Below, one piece after another: positions 1 to 9,125 of a stretch of 37,589 bases of DNA (its first letter is position 1; each line of letters starts with the position of its first letter). The position numbers and the translations under genes are program-made. The notes beneath the pieces were generated by a model. The model worked only from the letters and a program-made list of their open reading frames with translations. It was not told the origin of the DNA and did no database searches. The DNA comes from Parachlamydiales bacterium (GTDB taxonomy: Bacteria > Chlamydiota > Chlamydiia > Chlamydiales > SM23-39), in the NCBI GenBank assembly GCA_016935395.1, contig JAFGQY010000110.1, positions 1-37,589 of the forward strand. Direction: 5' to 3'.

Positions 1-1908
1 AAAAGTAATCCAGGAAGATATTTTCACACCGCTTTTAAAGAATTTAAAAATTTCAAATTTTACCCCAAAATCTTTAGCTAAAAATTGTCCAACAGATGTT
101 TTGAATCTAAGCATATAGGGCTTGTAGTCATAATAAAGATCTAAAAAATATTGAAACCCAATAAAATTTTCATATGTAGGATTTGTGTTTTCAAGTTTTC
201 TTACTTTTTTTTGAAATGAAAAAATATTTTCAAAACTTCTTTTGTAAATATTGGCAACTTGAAATCCAACAGCAAAATTTTTTGAACTTACCGGATAATA
301 TAAGGACTCAAATGCAATACCTGCATAAGACATCTCAAAATATCCCAAAGCTGCTTTTAAAAAATATCCATTTTGAAGATTCCAGTCTTTTTGAAAATAA
401 AGTTTTTCTAAGTGAAAGTTTTTAGATTTGTAATAATTTATAAAATCGGATCTGACATTTATGATTTGAGAGGGATTATATTTGTCTTTATCCCCGACAT
501 CTTTATTAGAAGATTTTACAAAAAAGCTACTTTGCAAGTTATAATAAATTTTTTGATTGGGCAAATATCCGTCAAACAGCAAAGAAAGACCGGAGTCATA
601 TTTAAACTTACCTTTAGTAGATCCAAAATAGGCGTTTACGATTGGTTTAAAAGTAGCGTAAAATATTTTACTGTTTTTTTGATAAATAACATTTGAATCT
701 AAGGTAGAATAATCTTTCGAATAATTTTTCAAAGGGGTAAGCGCCTCTATTTCGAAAGAATTAATTTCTTTGTTTTTGTACTTTTCTAAATATTTTTTTT
801 GAAAAGAATATCTGTTAATAGGAACCGAATAATTTTCTACACCAACATTAATATTTTCGATATCATCAAAGGTAGAGCTGATTAAAACGCCTTGAATTCT
901 TTCCTTAAGATTTTTTTGAGATGTATACTTATTATTTTCAATACTTAAAGAAAGACTTTTTTTATCCCCCTCACTAAAGTGTAAAGCTGCTTTACAAAGA
1001 TCGATTCCTTGATTCTTAAATGCTTCATTTAACTTATGAGATAGACTTTCTTCTTCCTTAAAAAGATTGTTAGATTTTTTTTTGTTGTATAAAGGAGGAT
1101 CTAAATATTTTGGATACATACCTACAGGACTATTTAAATCACAATATGCAGAAATTGAACCTGCTATTTTTTGCCCTCTAATTGAGCTTAAGCTCAATTG
1201 CAAAAAATCCCAAAAGTTATAGTGAAGCCCTATATTTATAGGAGTATTAACTTTTTTCCCCTTGGGATGTTCGAACAGATGATTTTGATAATCATTTGCA
1301 TCATACTCAACAGCAAAAGACAAACTAGAAAGATAAGTATCCCGATCTATAAATGGGTAATACTCCACTCCCCCAAAAAATCCATTTATTCTCCCCTTTG
1401 AATATCCAAAGCTTACTTCAAAATTTTCATTAAAAAACTGCTTTGTTAAAACAATATATTTTGAATGAAATCTTTTAGATCCAAATAAATCATTAAATCC
1501 GATAGCTACATCAAAAAAATTTTGGAATCCAAAGTTTTTACTTTTTAATAATAGTTTAACATTTAGAGCTCTGTCAGCATCATTTCCAAAACCTAAATGA
1601 CCAAACCCCCTTTCAATATAGTTATTATAAATCCAATAGTTGAAAGACAATTCAAAATTATCAAAATATTGAAGAGAAGATGAAAAAAGATTATACGGAT
1701 CAACAAAGCTATACCCAAAACAGATTTTTCCGCTTAGAACACTTCTGGCTGAAGGCATATTGAAATAGCCTACAATTCCATTAAAATTATAATTAGCCGG
1801 CAGTTCTTTATAATTTTCCGAGTTAATACACTTATAACTATTAGGATCTATTAAGCCAAAACCTGCCGATAAAAAAATTAATGATGTAAATAATAATTTT
1901 AATTTCAA
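1..1908 (-). CDS. YjbH-like outer-membrane protein, 3' part outside window
   Basis: An open minus-strand frame of 636 codons runs from a TTG at 1908 to base 1 without a stop, so the C-terminal end lies outside the window. An AGGG ribosome-binding site at 1914-1917 sits five bases before the TTG, and the first 20 or so residues form a signal peptide. The mature start contains NFNGIVGYFNMPSARSVLSG, which resembles the G-x-x-x-x-P-S-A-R-x-x-x-D/S-G opening of YjbH/DUF940 proteins. The rest is rich in alternating aromatic strands and ends in view with a 'GVKFEIFKFFKSGVKI' type strand, as in that family. YjbH proteins are outer-membrane barrels linked to exopolysaccharide export in proteobacteria. 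No polysaccharide genes are visible beside it, so that role is not supported here. It is divergent from greA. Confidence 0.65.
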   Translation of the reverse strand, partial: MKLKLLFTSLIFLSAGFGLIDPNSYKCINSENYKELPANYNFNGIVGYFNMPSARSVLSGKICFGYSFVDPYNLFSSSLQYFDNFELSFNYWIYNNYIERGFGHLGFGNDADRALNVKLLLKSKNFGFQNFFDVAIGFNDLFGSKRFHSKYIVLTKQFFNENFEVSFGYSKGRINGFFGGVEYYPFIDRDTYLSSLSFAVEYDANDYQNHLFEHPKGKKVNTPINIGLHYNFWDFLQLSLSSIRGQKIAGSISAYCDLNSPVGMYPKYLDPPLYNKKKSNNLFKEEESLSHKLNEAFKNQGIDLCKAALHFSEGDKKSLSLSIENNKYTSQKNLKERIQGVLISSTFDDIENINVGVENYSVPINRYSFQKKYLEKYKNKEINSFEIEALTPLKNYSKDYSTLDSNVIYQKNSKIFYATFKPIVNAYFGSTKGKFKYDSGLSLLFDGYLPNQKIYYNLQSSFFVKSSNKDVGDKDKYNPSQIINVRSDFINYYKSKNFHLEKLYFQKDWNLQNGYFLKAALGYFEMSYAGIAFESLYYPVSSKNFAVGFQVANIYKRSFENIFSFQKKVRKLENTNPTYENFIGFQYFLDLYYDYKPYMLRFKTSVGQFLAKDFGVKFEIFKFFKSGVKISSWITF

Positions 1909-2005
1909 AATATCCCTAATATTTTATTTTAATAATAAAATTCTATTAATCATAAGGGAAATTATTTAAAAACCAACAATTTCTTAACGATTTCTTAAAT
2001 CTTAT

Positions 2006-2035
2006 TTGAAGATTAATAATGCTTTTTCATATACT
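2006..2035 (+). promoter_or_regulatory. candidate sigma70/sigma66-type promoter of greA
   Basis: TTGAAG (2006-2011), an 18-base spacer and TATACT (2030-2035) give a good vegetative promoter match. It would leave a leader of about 48 bases before the greA start at 2090, which has an AAAGGG ribosome-binding site. Inferred by eye only. Confidence 0.5.
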
Positions 2036-2089
2036 AAAATTCTACCAGAAGTATATGCATATGTACTTTAATTTATAAAAGGGATTGAA

Positions 2090-4237
2090 ATGACATATTT
2101 AAATGATTTCAAAGAAAAAATAAAAGAAAATGATTATCCAGGTTTTATAAAAATTTGGGAAGAATACTGTTATAATGACAGTGTAGATTATGATGAACTG
2201 AAAAGCATTCTTTTAGAGGCTAGTAATTCTGATATTAAAGAAAAGTTTGGCCAGCACGTTAATAGAGCCCTGTCATTATATGAAAAAATTCAAGATGAAG
2301 AAAAAAAACATGACATATTTAAATTAATTATAGATATACAAACGAGAAATGATGAAGATTTGGCTTCACTTGTTTACGATCATTTAGAAAAAAGATATTC
2401 AAAAGACCCATTATTTAGTGAAAAAATAAGAATCATCGGACTTAGATCCAGACAAGATTTCCAAGGCGCTATTAGTAAATATGAACTTTTAAATCACATT
2501 GATAAAGGAAAATTTGTTTTTCATAAAGCCGGATGGGGGACTGGGGAAGTTTTAGAATGTTCACTTCTTAGAGAAGAGTTGGTTTTAGAATTTGAATATC
2601 TTGTGGGGCATAAAAGTTTATCTTTTGAAAATGCTTTAAAAACCTTAATTCCTTTAGATGACAACCACTTTTTAGCAAGAAGATTCGGTAATCCGGATTT
2701 TTTAGAAAAACAGGCGAAAGAAAATCCAGTAGAAATTATTAAACTGCTTATACAGGATTTAGGACCTAAATCAGCTTCTGAAATCAAAGAAAATTTAAGT
2801 GAACTTGTAATTCCATCAGATGAATGGAATAAATGGTGGCAAACAGCCCGAGCAAAACTAAAAAAAGACAAATTTATCGAATCTCCAGCTTCTCTTAACG
2901 AACCGTTTAAACTAAGAAAAAAAGAAGTATCTCACGAAGAAATTTTACATAAAAGTTTAGAAAACAAGCCAAAACCTAAAGAAATAATCCAAATGATTCA
3001 TTCATTTTTAAGAGATTTTTCTGAAACCTTAAAAAATGAAGATTTTAAAAACTCTTTAATTTCAAAACTTTTGGATGTACTTTCTTATGAGGATGTAAAA
3101 GAGTCTGAAAAATTACAAATATATTTCTTTTTAGAAACACTTAAAGCAGAAAAAGAATTAATCAACACCAAACAAATAATAGAAGAATCTAAATCATTGA
3201 CAGAGCTTTTACATGAAATTGATGTAATAAGTTTTAAAAAACGTCTTTTATTAAGCATTAGAAAGTATAAAAAAGATTGGCAAGAAATATTTTTAGATCT
3301 TTTCTTTAAAGTAGATCAAAATATCTTACGAGATTACATTTTACAGGAACTTACCAAAGCTAAAAATGTTAAATTGAAAGATAAGATTAAAGAACTTATG
3401 AATCATCCTCTTATTCAACCTTTAGCATTTATTTGGTATTTCCAAAAAATTATCTCCGAAAAAGAGAAAGTTCCTTTTTCTGATAAAGAGGGTAAAACAA
3501 AATTTTTTGAAGGCTTTTTAATATTATTAGATCATTTAGGGTCAAAACCTGAAAAGAAAGATTTGGCTAAAAAGATGGTTAATATTCTTACAGGCAATAA
3601 ATTTGAATTAGTTCGAGATATTATGAAAATTGCAAATCTCGAACAAGTTAAAGAATACATACTTCTGTCCACAAAATGTGGAGTTTTGGAAGATCATGAT
3701 ATTAAAATAATTCATTCGGTAGCAAAAGTTGCTCATCCAAGTCTAAATGACTATTCCTCTTCCGAAATACCTGAAGATATTATTTGGATGACAGCTGAAG
3801 GGTACAACAAACTGAAAAACAAAATTGAAAGATTGTCTTCTGTTGAAATGATTGACAATGCAAAAGAAATAGAAGAGGCTAGATCACACGGAGACTTAAG
3901 AGAAAATGCTGAATACAAAGCAGCTCTTGAAAGAAGAGACAGACTGCAAAGCGAAATAAAACTTTTAGTTGATCAAATTAGCAAAGCAAAACTTCTTTTA
4001 AAAGAAGATGTTACAACTGAAAAGGTTAATGTCGGAACAGTAATTGACTGCAAAAGTCCCCATGGAGAAAAAATCACTTTTACAATATTAGGACCCTTTG
4101 AAGCTAAAGCTGAAGAAAACATAATCTCTTTTCAATCTAAACTTGCTAAAGATATCCTTGGTAAAACTATTGGAGAAAAGTTTTTATTCAAAAATCAAGA
4201 GTATACCATCGTTGATATCAGAAATTATTTTGAATAA
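2090..4237 (+). CDS. greA: transcript cleavage factor GreA, long chlamydial form
   Basis: The last ~149 residues (from about 567) are a complete GreA. A coiled-coil hairpin carries the tip motif GDLRENAEYKAA, with acidic residues D602 and E605 spaced as in the catalytic pair of E. coli GreA, followed by the FKBP-like C-terminal domain. GreA binds the RNA polymerase secondary channel and stimulates cleavage of backtracked transcripts. Ordinary GreA is about 158 residues; this one has 715 because of a long N-terminal region, as in Chlamydia and, from memory, spirochaetes. Within it, residues ~140-189 (KFVFHKAGWGTGEVLE ... TLIPL) resemble a CarD-type RNA-polymerase-interacting module, and W246/W249/W250 form a WNKWW motif. 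The rest looks alpha-helical. ATG start with AAAGGG site. rdgB follows after 50 bases. Confidence 0.93.
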   Translation: MTYLNDFKEKIKENDYPGFIKIWEEYCYNDSVDYDELKSILLEASNSDIKEKFGQHVNRALSLYEKIQDEEKKHDIFKLIIDIQTRNDEDLASLVYDHLEKRYSKDPLFSEKIRIIGLRSRQDFQGAISKYELLNHIDKGKFVFHKAGWGTGEVLECSLLREELVLEFEYLVGHKSLSFENALKTLIPLDDNHFLARRFGNPDFLEKQAKENPVEIIKLLIQDLGPKSASEIKENLSELVIPSDEWNKWWQTARAKLKKDKFIESPASLNEPFKLRKKEVSHEEILHKSLENKPKPKEIIQMIHSFLRDFSETLKNEDFKNSLISKLLDVLSYEDVKESEKLQIYFFLETLKAEKELINTKQIIEESKSLTELLHEIDVISFKKRLLLSIRKYKKDWQEIFLDLFFKVDQNILRDYILQELTKAKNVKLKDKIKELMNHPLIQPLAFIWYFQKIISEKEKVPFSDKEGKTKFFEGFLILLDHLGSKPEKKDLAKKMVNILTGNKFELVRDIMKIANLEQVKEYILLSTKCGVLEDHDIKIIHSVAKVAHPSLNDYSSSEIPEDIIWMTAEGYNKLKNKIERLSSVEMIDNAKEIEEARSHGDLRENAEYKAALERRDRLQSEIKLLVDQISKAKLLLKEDVTTEKVNVGTVIDCKSPHGEKITFTILGPFEAKAEENIISFQSKLAKDILGKTIGEKFLFKNQEYTIVDIRNYFE

Positions 4238-4287
4238 ATTTTAATTTAGTATAGTTTTATAAAAGAGCACATTTTTTAAGGTTTTGT

Positions 4288-4920
4288 ATGAATATAGAAG
4301 AAGAGTCAATCAAAAAAGATTTTCAAATTGTATTAGCTACAAAGAATTTACATAAAATTAGGGAGATAAAAACCATTCTGTCAGAACTTCTTCCAAATTT
4401 AGATGTTTTAAGCTTGTTAGATTTTCCAGATTATACCCCGGTAAAAGAAACAGGCAAAACTTTTGAAGAAAATGCAATTTTAAAAGCGATTGATGCTGCA
4501 AAAGTTTTAAATAAATGGACCCTCGCCGATGATTCAGGTCTGGTAGTTCCTTCTTTAAATGGAGAGCCTGGTGTGTATTCAGCTAGATATGCAGGAGAAA
4601 ATGCAACAGACAAGGATAATAGAGCAAAGCTTTTATCAAAACTTGAGTCTCTATCTGAAAAAGAAAGATATGCCTATTTCCAATGCTGTATGGCCATTGC
4701 AAGTCCAAATGGCTTGAAAAAATGCGCTTGCTCGAAAGTTGAAGGAAAGCTCACTTTAGAAGAAAGAGGGGGAGAGGGTTTTGGATACGATCCGATCTTT
4801 ATTAAACATGATTATAACCAAACCTTTGCCGAGCTAAAAGAGGCTATTAAAAATAAAATTTCCCATAGAAGAAAAGCTATAGACAAGATTTTAGCTACAT
4901 TAGAAAATCTTAATTCATGA
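4288..4920 (+). CDS. rdgB: dITP/XTP pyrophosphatase (HAM1/RdgB family)
   Basis: This 210-residue protein hydrolyses non-canonical purine nucleoside triphosphates (dITP, XTP) to monophosphates and pyrophosphate, cleaning the nucleotide pool. Family signatures are in order: the N-terminal substrate motif (VLATKNLHKIREI), the catalytic acidic block (ADDSGLVV), the GEPGVYSARYAG segment, GGEGFGYDPIF, and the C-terminal SHRRKAI. The start has an AAGG ribosome-binding site six bases upstream. The start adds about 15 residues before the usual beginning of the domain, so a slightly later start is possible. The stop overlaps the start of the next gene in an ATGA, which indicates translational coupling. 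Confidence 0.94.
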   Translation: MNIEEESIKKDFQIVLATKNLHKIREIKTILSELLPNLDVLSLLDFPDYTPVKETGKTFEENAILKAIDAAKVLNKWTLADDSGLVVPSLNGEPGVYSARYAGENATDKDNRAKLLSKLESLSEKERYAYFQCCMAIASPNGLKKCACSKVEGKLTLEERGGEGFGYDPIFIKHDYNQTFAELKEAIKNKISHRRKAIDKILATLENLNS

Positions 4921-5417
4921 AATATTACATTGATGGCTACAATCTTCTGTTTCAATTATTTCACTGCGATAAAAAATTAGAAATTCAAAGAAATCTTGTA
5001 ATAGATTTTTTAAAAGAGAGCTGTTTGCATCTAGATTTAAATATCGAAGTTGTATTTGATGGACATAAAAGTGAATCCCCGATGCCAAATAGAGATTATT
5101 TTGATCATTTAGATGTTATTTATACACCCAAAAATCAAACAGCTGACGATTATATACTAGAGCAAATTTTTTTAAGCAAAACGCCTTCTAAAATAACCGT
5201 CATTTCATCTGACAAACACCTTACTAAAACAGCTAAAAGCATGAACTCCTCCGCTATGTCGTTAACCGGCTTTTTAAATTGGTTAAAAAACCAGGAAAAA
5301 AAAGCGCTTCAAAAAAAGGTTTTTGATGAAGAGTTTTCTGATACCTCTAAAAATATAAAAAGACTTAAAAAGATTTTTGAAGAAAAATTAGAAGGCGGAG
5401 TAGAAGATTGGGATTAA
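4917..5417 (+). CDS. YacP-like NYN-domain protein (putative RNase)
   Basis: This 166-residue protein has the layout of the NYN/YacP (PF05991-type) PIN-like nuclease family. It begins with YYIDGYNLL (first acidic site), then VVFDG, NQTADDYI (second acidic site), and VISSDKHLTKTA. Bacillus YacP/Rae1 is a ribosome-associated endoribonuclease, so an RNA-cleaving role is likely but is an inference from family. The N terminus is very short before the first strand. The last ~45 residues are a lysine/glutamate-rich helical tail. It is translationally coupled to rdgB by a 4-base overlap and converges with the acylphosphatase gene, the two stop codons overlapping by 4 bases. Confidence 0.8.
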   Translation: MKYYIDGYNLLFQLFHCDKKLEIQRNLVIDFLKESCLHLDLNIEVVFDGHKSESPMPNRDYFDHLDVIYTPKNQTADDYILEQIFLSKTPSKITVISSDKHLTKTAKSMNSSAMSLTGFLNWLKNQEKKALQKKVFDEEFSDTSKNIKRLKKIFEEKLEGGVEDWD

Positions 5418-5695
5418 TATTTAATCTCAAATTTTGAATAATTATTTTGAGGTTTTTTCATCTCTTTTTCAAATTTAGTAATTTTCCCAAAACCGGGATT
5501 ATTCAAAATCAATTTCAATAATTCATCTAAAACCTGCTTTTTTGCTTGAGCTACAAGCTCAACAGACCCATTTTCCAAATTTTTAATATATCCGTTAATT
5601 TGAAGCATGTTAGCAAAAGATTTTACATGTGATCTAAAAAAAACTCCCTGAACAGTACCAAAAAAAATTACATGAAGCTCAAATATTTCACCCAT
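5414..5695 (-). CDS. acyP: acylphosphatase
   Basis: A 93-residue single-domain acylphosphatase, which hydrolyses acyl-phosphate bonds such as that of carbamoyl- or acetyl-phosphate. The phosphate-binding loop GTVQGVFFR ends in the essential arginine (R21), and the catalytic asparagine is N39 in GYIKNLENGSVE. Length and motif spacing are normal for the family. Its ATG lies inside the end of the dus gene (8-base overlap), so it is the third gene of the yggT-dus-acyP operon. It ends head-to-head with the NYN gene with overlapping stop codons, leaving no room for a terminator. Confidence 0.93.
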   Translation of the reverse strand: MGEIFELHVIFFGTVQGVFFRSHVKSFANMLQINGYIKNLENGSVELVAQAKKQVLDELLKLILNNPGFGKITKFEKEMKKPQNNYSKFEIKY

Positions 5696-6668
5696 CTAAA
5701 TAGCTCCAAGAAAAGTCATTAATATGGCCCAAAATATCCTTAATATTATCTGAAGAATTTATATCAATTCTAAGTTGTTTTATGTTTTTGATCTCTTTTA
5801 AGTACCATCCACAAATTCTTCTAATAGCAAAAACGGCATTTGTATTTCCATCTTCTTGAATCAAGTAATCTATATATTTTAGTAAGCTGTTTTTTCTTTT
5901 TTCAGCATCCTTATTAATTATTTTATCATTAAAAAAATCTTCAATATCTTCTGCTAACCATGGAGTTTTAAGCATTCCTCTGGCTATCATAACCCCATCG
6001 CAAGCGGTTTGATCAAAAATATTTTTTACATCCTGCGGTGTATACAAGTCTCCATTCCCTATAACCAATATTTCTTTAGCTATGGCTTTACATTGCTTAA
6101 TATAGTCCCAATTTGCTTTTCCGCTATATCCCTGTTTTTTTGTTCTTCCGTGAATTGTTATTGCTTTAGCGTTAGCACTCTCGGCTATTTTCACTAGATC
6201 TTGAGCTACAATTGAGTTTTCATCCCATCCGATTCTGATTTTAACTGTGATGGGAACTTTTACATTTGATGCCATTTCATGAATGATTTCTCCAATTAGC
6301 TCAGGAGTTTTTAACATTGCCGAGCCGCTTCCGTCTTTGACTACTTTGGGAACTGGACAACCGCAATTTAAATCAATAACATCAAATCCTAAATCTTCAA
6401 CAATTTTGGCTGCCAATCTTGCGCTTTTGGGATTTGTGCCACAAAGCTGAGCTCCTATTGGCTTCATATCTTGGGTGTATTTTAACATTTTACCCATTTT
6501 CCCTCTGACAAGAGGTTCTATCTTTAGCATTTCACAAAAAAGTAGTCCCTTATGAAAATGCCTTAATAATTTTCTAAAAGAAAAATCGGTATATTCAGCT
6601 AAAGGAGCATACAAAATATTATTATCTAAACAAAGAGATCCAATGTTGAATTTTTTTTTGTATGTCAT
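5688..6668 (-). CDS. dus: tRNA-dihydrouridine synthase
   Basis: FMN-dependent TIM-barrel enzyme that reduces uridine to dihydrouridine in the D-loop of tRNA. Motifs include the N-terminal APLAEYTDFSFR strand, AQLCGTNP, the active-site block LNCGCPVPKVVKDGSGSAML with the catalytic cysteine at C104, VKIRIGWDE, TIHGRTKKQGYSG and the FMN-phosphate-binding segments VIGNGD and GVMIARG. The 326-residue length is typical of DusB-like enzymes, but the exact subfamily cannot be fixed by eye. It overlaps yggT by ATGA at its start and acyP by 8 bases at its end. The equivalent gene in C. trachomatis (CT644, from memory) has the same neighbours. Confidence 0.92.
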   Translation of the reverse strand: MTYKKKFNIGSLCLDNNILYAPLAEYTDFSFRKLLRHFHKGLLFCEMLKIEPLVRGKMGKMLKYTQDMKPIGAQLCGTNPKSARLAAKIVEDLGFDVIDLNCGCPVPKVVKDGSGSAMLKTPELIGEIIHEMASNVKVPITVKIRIGWDENSIVAQDLVKIAESANAKAITIHGRTKKQGYSGKANWDYIKQCKAIAKEILVIGNGDLYTPQDVKNIFDQTACDGVMIARGMLKTPWLAEDIEDFFNDKIINKDAEKRKNSLLKYIDYLIQEDGNTNAVFAIRRICGWYLKEIKNIKQLRIDINSSDNIKDILGHINDFSWSYLDG

Positions 6669-6916
6669 CTTAAAAAACTTAAAACTATTTTTTCTAATAT
6701 TTGAAGAGCAAAAAAACCGATCATAGGACTTAAATCCAACATTCCTCCAATTGGAGGAATTATCCTTCTAAAGATATTTAGATAGGGATCTGTATAATGA
6801 GCTATAAATCTCATAAAATGACTGTCTGTAAAAGATGGGAACCATGATCCCATTACTCGAGCAAATAACATTATAGTATAACAAGAAAATAATAACTTTA
6901 CAGAGTTTGCAAACAT
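6665..6916 (-). CDS. yggT: YggT/YlmG family membrane protein
   Basis: An 83-residue protein with a transmembrane segment at each end and the family core TDPYLNIFRRIIPPIGG followed by LDLSPMIGFF. This is the single-domain (YlmG-like) form; E. coli YggT has two such units. The family is linked to membrane processes such as division-site or osmotic functions, but no biochemical activity is established. The ATG at 6916 lacks a clear ribosome-binding site. A start at the next methionine would delete most of the first membrane segment, so the longer form is preferred. It is the first gene of the yggT-dus-acyP operon and is divergent from the PilM/GspL-like gene. Confidence 0.85.
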   Translation of the reverse strand: MFANSVKLLFSCYTIMLFARVMGSWFPSFTDSHFMRFIAHYTDPYLNIFRRIIPPIGGMLDLSPMIGFFALQILEKIVLSFLR

Positions 6917-7070
6917 ATATATTTTTTTTTGTTTATTTCTTTAATATTCTACAATTCATAAAGCTAAAAGTCATTCAAAAAAAATGAACATTCAAAAGAT
7001 TATTTCATCTTCTTTAAAAAGCAAAATCTAGGTAAAATTACATACCTTAAAAATGAAAGGATTTTTTTGA

Positions 7071-8468
7071 ATGAAATATATAGGAATTGATTATACTGAT
7101 GATATTTTTTATATAGCTAGATTAGATGAAAATAATGCTATTTTATCATTAGAAAATCTGGATAGCAAAAACCAAAAAAATGTAAAACAGCTTTACATTT
7201 TGGATAAAGAAAAGATTTTAATTTCTACCGGACTCGACGCTTCTGATGTAGTTATTAAAAATACTGATTTTCATGTAAAAAAATCTTTATTTATGAAAAA
7301 TGCTTATGATTTTCAAAAAGAGTCGCTAACCACTTTAGATCCAGAAAAGACAATATCAATACAAAATCATATAAATGAAAAATCTTTGCTGCAATTTTTT
7401 ATAACCACAAAAGATCTGGTCAAAAAGCATCTTAGAAAATTTAACCATTTTCAAATAGATCCGGATTTTATATCTGCTTCAGCTGTGGCTTTAAAAAGGT
7501 TTGCAAAACTCTACACAGCTGAAAAAAACATTTTTATCGTTAACATTCAAAAGTCAAAAATTACTTTTGTGTTAATTAAAGATGATATTATTGAAAAGAG
7601 CTTTGCTATTAAAAATGGGCATGTAGACAAATCAGTTACAGAAAATGACATTATAAAAATATTTGAATCGTTTAATCAAAATCCTAAAGATGTATTTAAC
7701 CTTCTTTTGTGCGGTGAAGAGAATTTTAAAAGCTCTTTCTCCCATTTAAAAGCTCATAAAAATATCTCAATCTTTTTAACAAATAATGAATTAGAAAAAA
7801 AGTTACCTGAAATACAAAAATATGCTATTTCCATAGGCCTTGCCTTAGAGCCAAGTCAGCCGGACAAAGATCAAATTAATTTCAGAACCAAAGAATTTAC
7901 GACAATAAAGGTTTTGAAAAATAGAGTTAGAAAAATTAAAACTTTTGCATTGGTTTGTATTCTTCTTTCAATTTTATTGATTTTATTTACAAATATTTCT
8001 GTATTCAAAAAAGAAAAAAAATTAAGAAAAAATTTAGAAAATCTATCTATCTACGAAAAAAAATATCTAGATTCAAACCAGAATTTACTTTTTAAAGATA
8101 TTCATAAAGATATTGCAGGTTATGAAAGCAGATTAAACAATCAAACCAAAAAGTTTCCCTATTTTTTTACAGCATATCAAGTAACCGATGTCTTGAATTG
8201 GGTAAACACACATCCATATTTAAAAAATGCTGAAATAAAAAGCTTTACTTACGAGATGCAAAGCTATCCTACTTTGGAAGCAAAAGCCCAACCTTATTTG
8301 GTAAAAATAGATTTGGAATTTCAAACGGCAAACTCAAAAGAAGCTAGAGGCTTTTATAGTGATCTGCAAAAGCAAAAAGCTTTAATCGACCAATCTAAAG
8401 AAATTTTATGGGAATCATTTAACGACACATATAAAACAACATTTTATTTAAAAAACAAAAAAACATAA
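7071..8468 (+). CDS. PilM/GspL-like bitopic protein (CT646-like)
   Basis: A 465-residue protein with three parts. Residues ~1-270 begin YIGIDYTDDIFYIARLDE, like the phosphate-1 strand of actin-fold PilM/GspL proteins, and end with ISIGLALEPSQ (G256), which matches the PilM closing motif. A short PilN-like linker (INFRTKEF) follows. Then comes a transmembrane segment at ~291-312, a coiled-coil stretch and a C-terminal alpha/beta domain (from ~395, AQPYLVKIDLEFQT) of the ferredoxin-like type found in PilN/GspL. The order matches GspL, a cytoplasmic actin-like domain fused to a periplasmic ferredoxin-like domain. From memory, the C. trachomatis counterpart is the uncharacterised CT646. The start has AAAGGA nine bases upstream. 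The next gene starts 9 bases after the stop. Confidence 0.7.
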   Translation: MKYIGIDYTDDIFYIARLDENNAILSLENLDSKNQKNVKQLYILDKEKILISTGLDASDVVIKNTDFHVKKSLFMKNAYDFQKESLTTLDPEKTISIQNHINEKSLLQFFITTKDLVKKHLRKFNHFQIDPDFISASAVALKRFAKLYTAEKNIFIVNIQKSKITFVLIKDDIIEKSFAIKNGHVDKSVTENDIIKIFESFNQNPKDVFNLLLCGEENFKSSFSHLKAHKNISIFLTNNELEKKLPEIQKYAISIGLALEPSQPDKDQINFRTKEFTTIKVLKNRVRKIKTFALVCILLSILLILFTNISVFKKEKKLRKNLENLSIYEKKYLDSNQNLLFKDIHKDIAGYESRLNNQTKKFPYFFTAYQVTDVLNWVNTHPYLKNAEIKSFTYEMQSYPTLEAKAQPYLVKIDLEFQTANSKEARGFYSDLQKQKALIDQSKEILWESFNDTYKTTFYLKNKKT

Positions 8469-8477
8469 GAAAAACAA

Positions 8478-9125
8478 ATGCTTAAAAATATTGAAGACAA
8501 ATTGATAGATTTTTTTAAAAGCGAGAAAAACTCACTATATACAATTTTAATTTTAGCCTTTATTTTTGCCGCTTCTTTTTTTTACAGCTTTTCAAAAAAC
8601 AAAAAAATTAACCAGGCCTTTCAAACCTATCAAACCCTTGAAACAACCTGCATTAATAGTTTGGAATATAGAAAAAAAATATTAGACTTTTTACAAAAAA
8701 AAACTGTTTTTGATCCTTACTTTATTGATAATCATTTAGAAAGCATAACTCTACTGCAAAACGAAAAAAGCAAATTAGAAAATATTGGAAAACATCCTTT
8801 GTTTTCAAACAGCGATAGTCTTAAAAGAAGACTAAAATATTTATCCGGCAAAGATAATAAAATAAAATTTATCGAAGAAAATATTAAAGAAAGTTCATTA
8901 GTTAAAGAAACAGATGAGATTTTGCAAAACCAAATAGAAATCGATCTTTCTGATCTTAAAAAAATTCTTTCGATTATAGAAAACAGAAAGATTGATGAAT
9001 TCATCCCTATAGAATCATCTCCTCAATTAATAATAAAATATTTTGATTTAAAAAAAGAAAAAGACAGCTCTTTTTCTTTAGATTTAAAACTTTTAAAAAG
9101 AGAATTTACAAAGAAAAAATCATGA
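8478..9125 (+). CDS. PilO/GspM-like bitopic membrane protein (CT647-like)
   Basis: A 215-residue protein with a short cytoplasmic N terminus, one transmembrane segment at about residues 19-38 (LYTILILAFIFAASFFY) and a long lysine-rich helical then alpha/beta periplasmic region. It ends in a strand-rich segment (LIIKYFDLKKE ... FSLDLKLLKRE). Sequence alone does not give a recognised family. The topology, size and position directly after a PilM/GspL-like gene are those of PilO/GspM. There is no strong ribosome-binding site, so it is probably read by coupling from the upstream gene. Its stop overlaps the next start (ATGA). It occupies the place of C. trachomatis CT647, a hypothetical protein from memory. 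Confidence 0.65.
   Translation: MLKNIEDKLIDFFKSEKNSLYTILILAFIFAASFFYSFSKNKKINQAFQTYQTLETTCINSLEYRKKILDFLQKKTVFDPYFIDNHLESITLLQNEKSKLENIGKHPLFSNSDSLKRRLKYLSGKDNKIKFIEENIKESSLVKETDEILQNQIEIDLSDLKKILSIIENRKIDEFIPIESSPQLIIKYFDLKKEKDSSFSLDLKLLKREFTKKKS

Noticed and set aside
183-1401. Short plus-strand open frames (183-425, 412-696, 1198-1401)
   Set aside because: They lie antisense to the continuous YjbH-like minus-strand frame, have no ribosome-binding sites, and read like low-complexity translations of AT-rich DNA.
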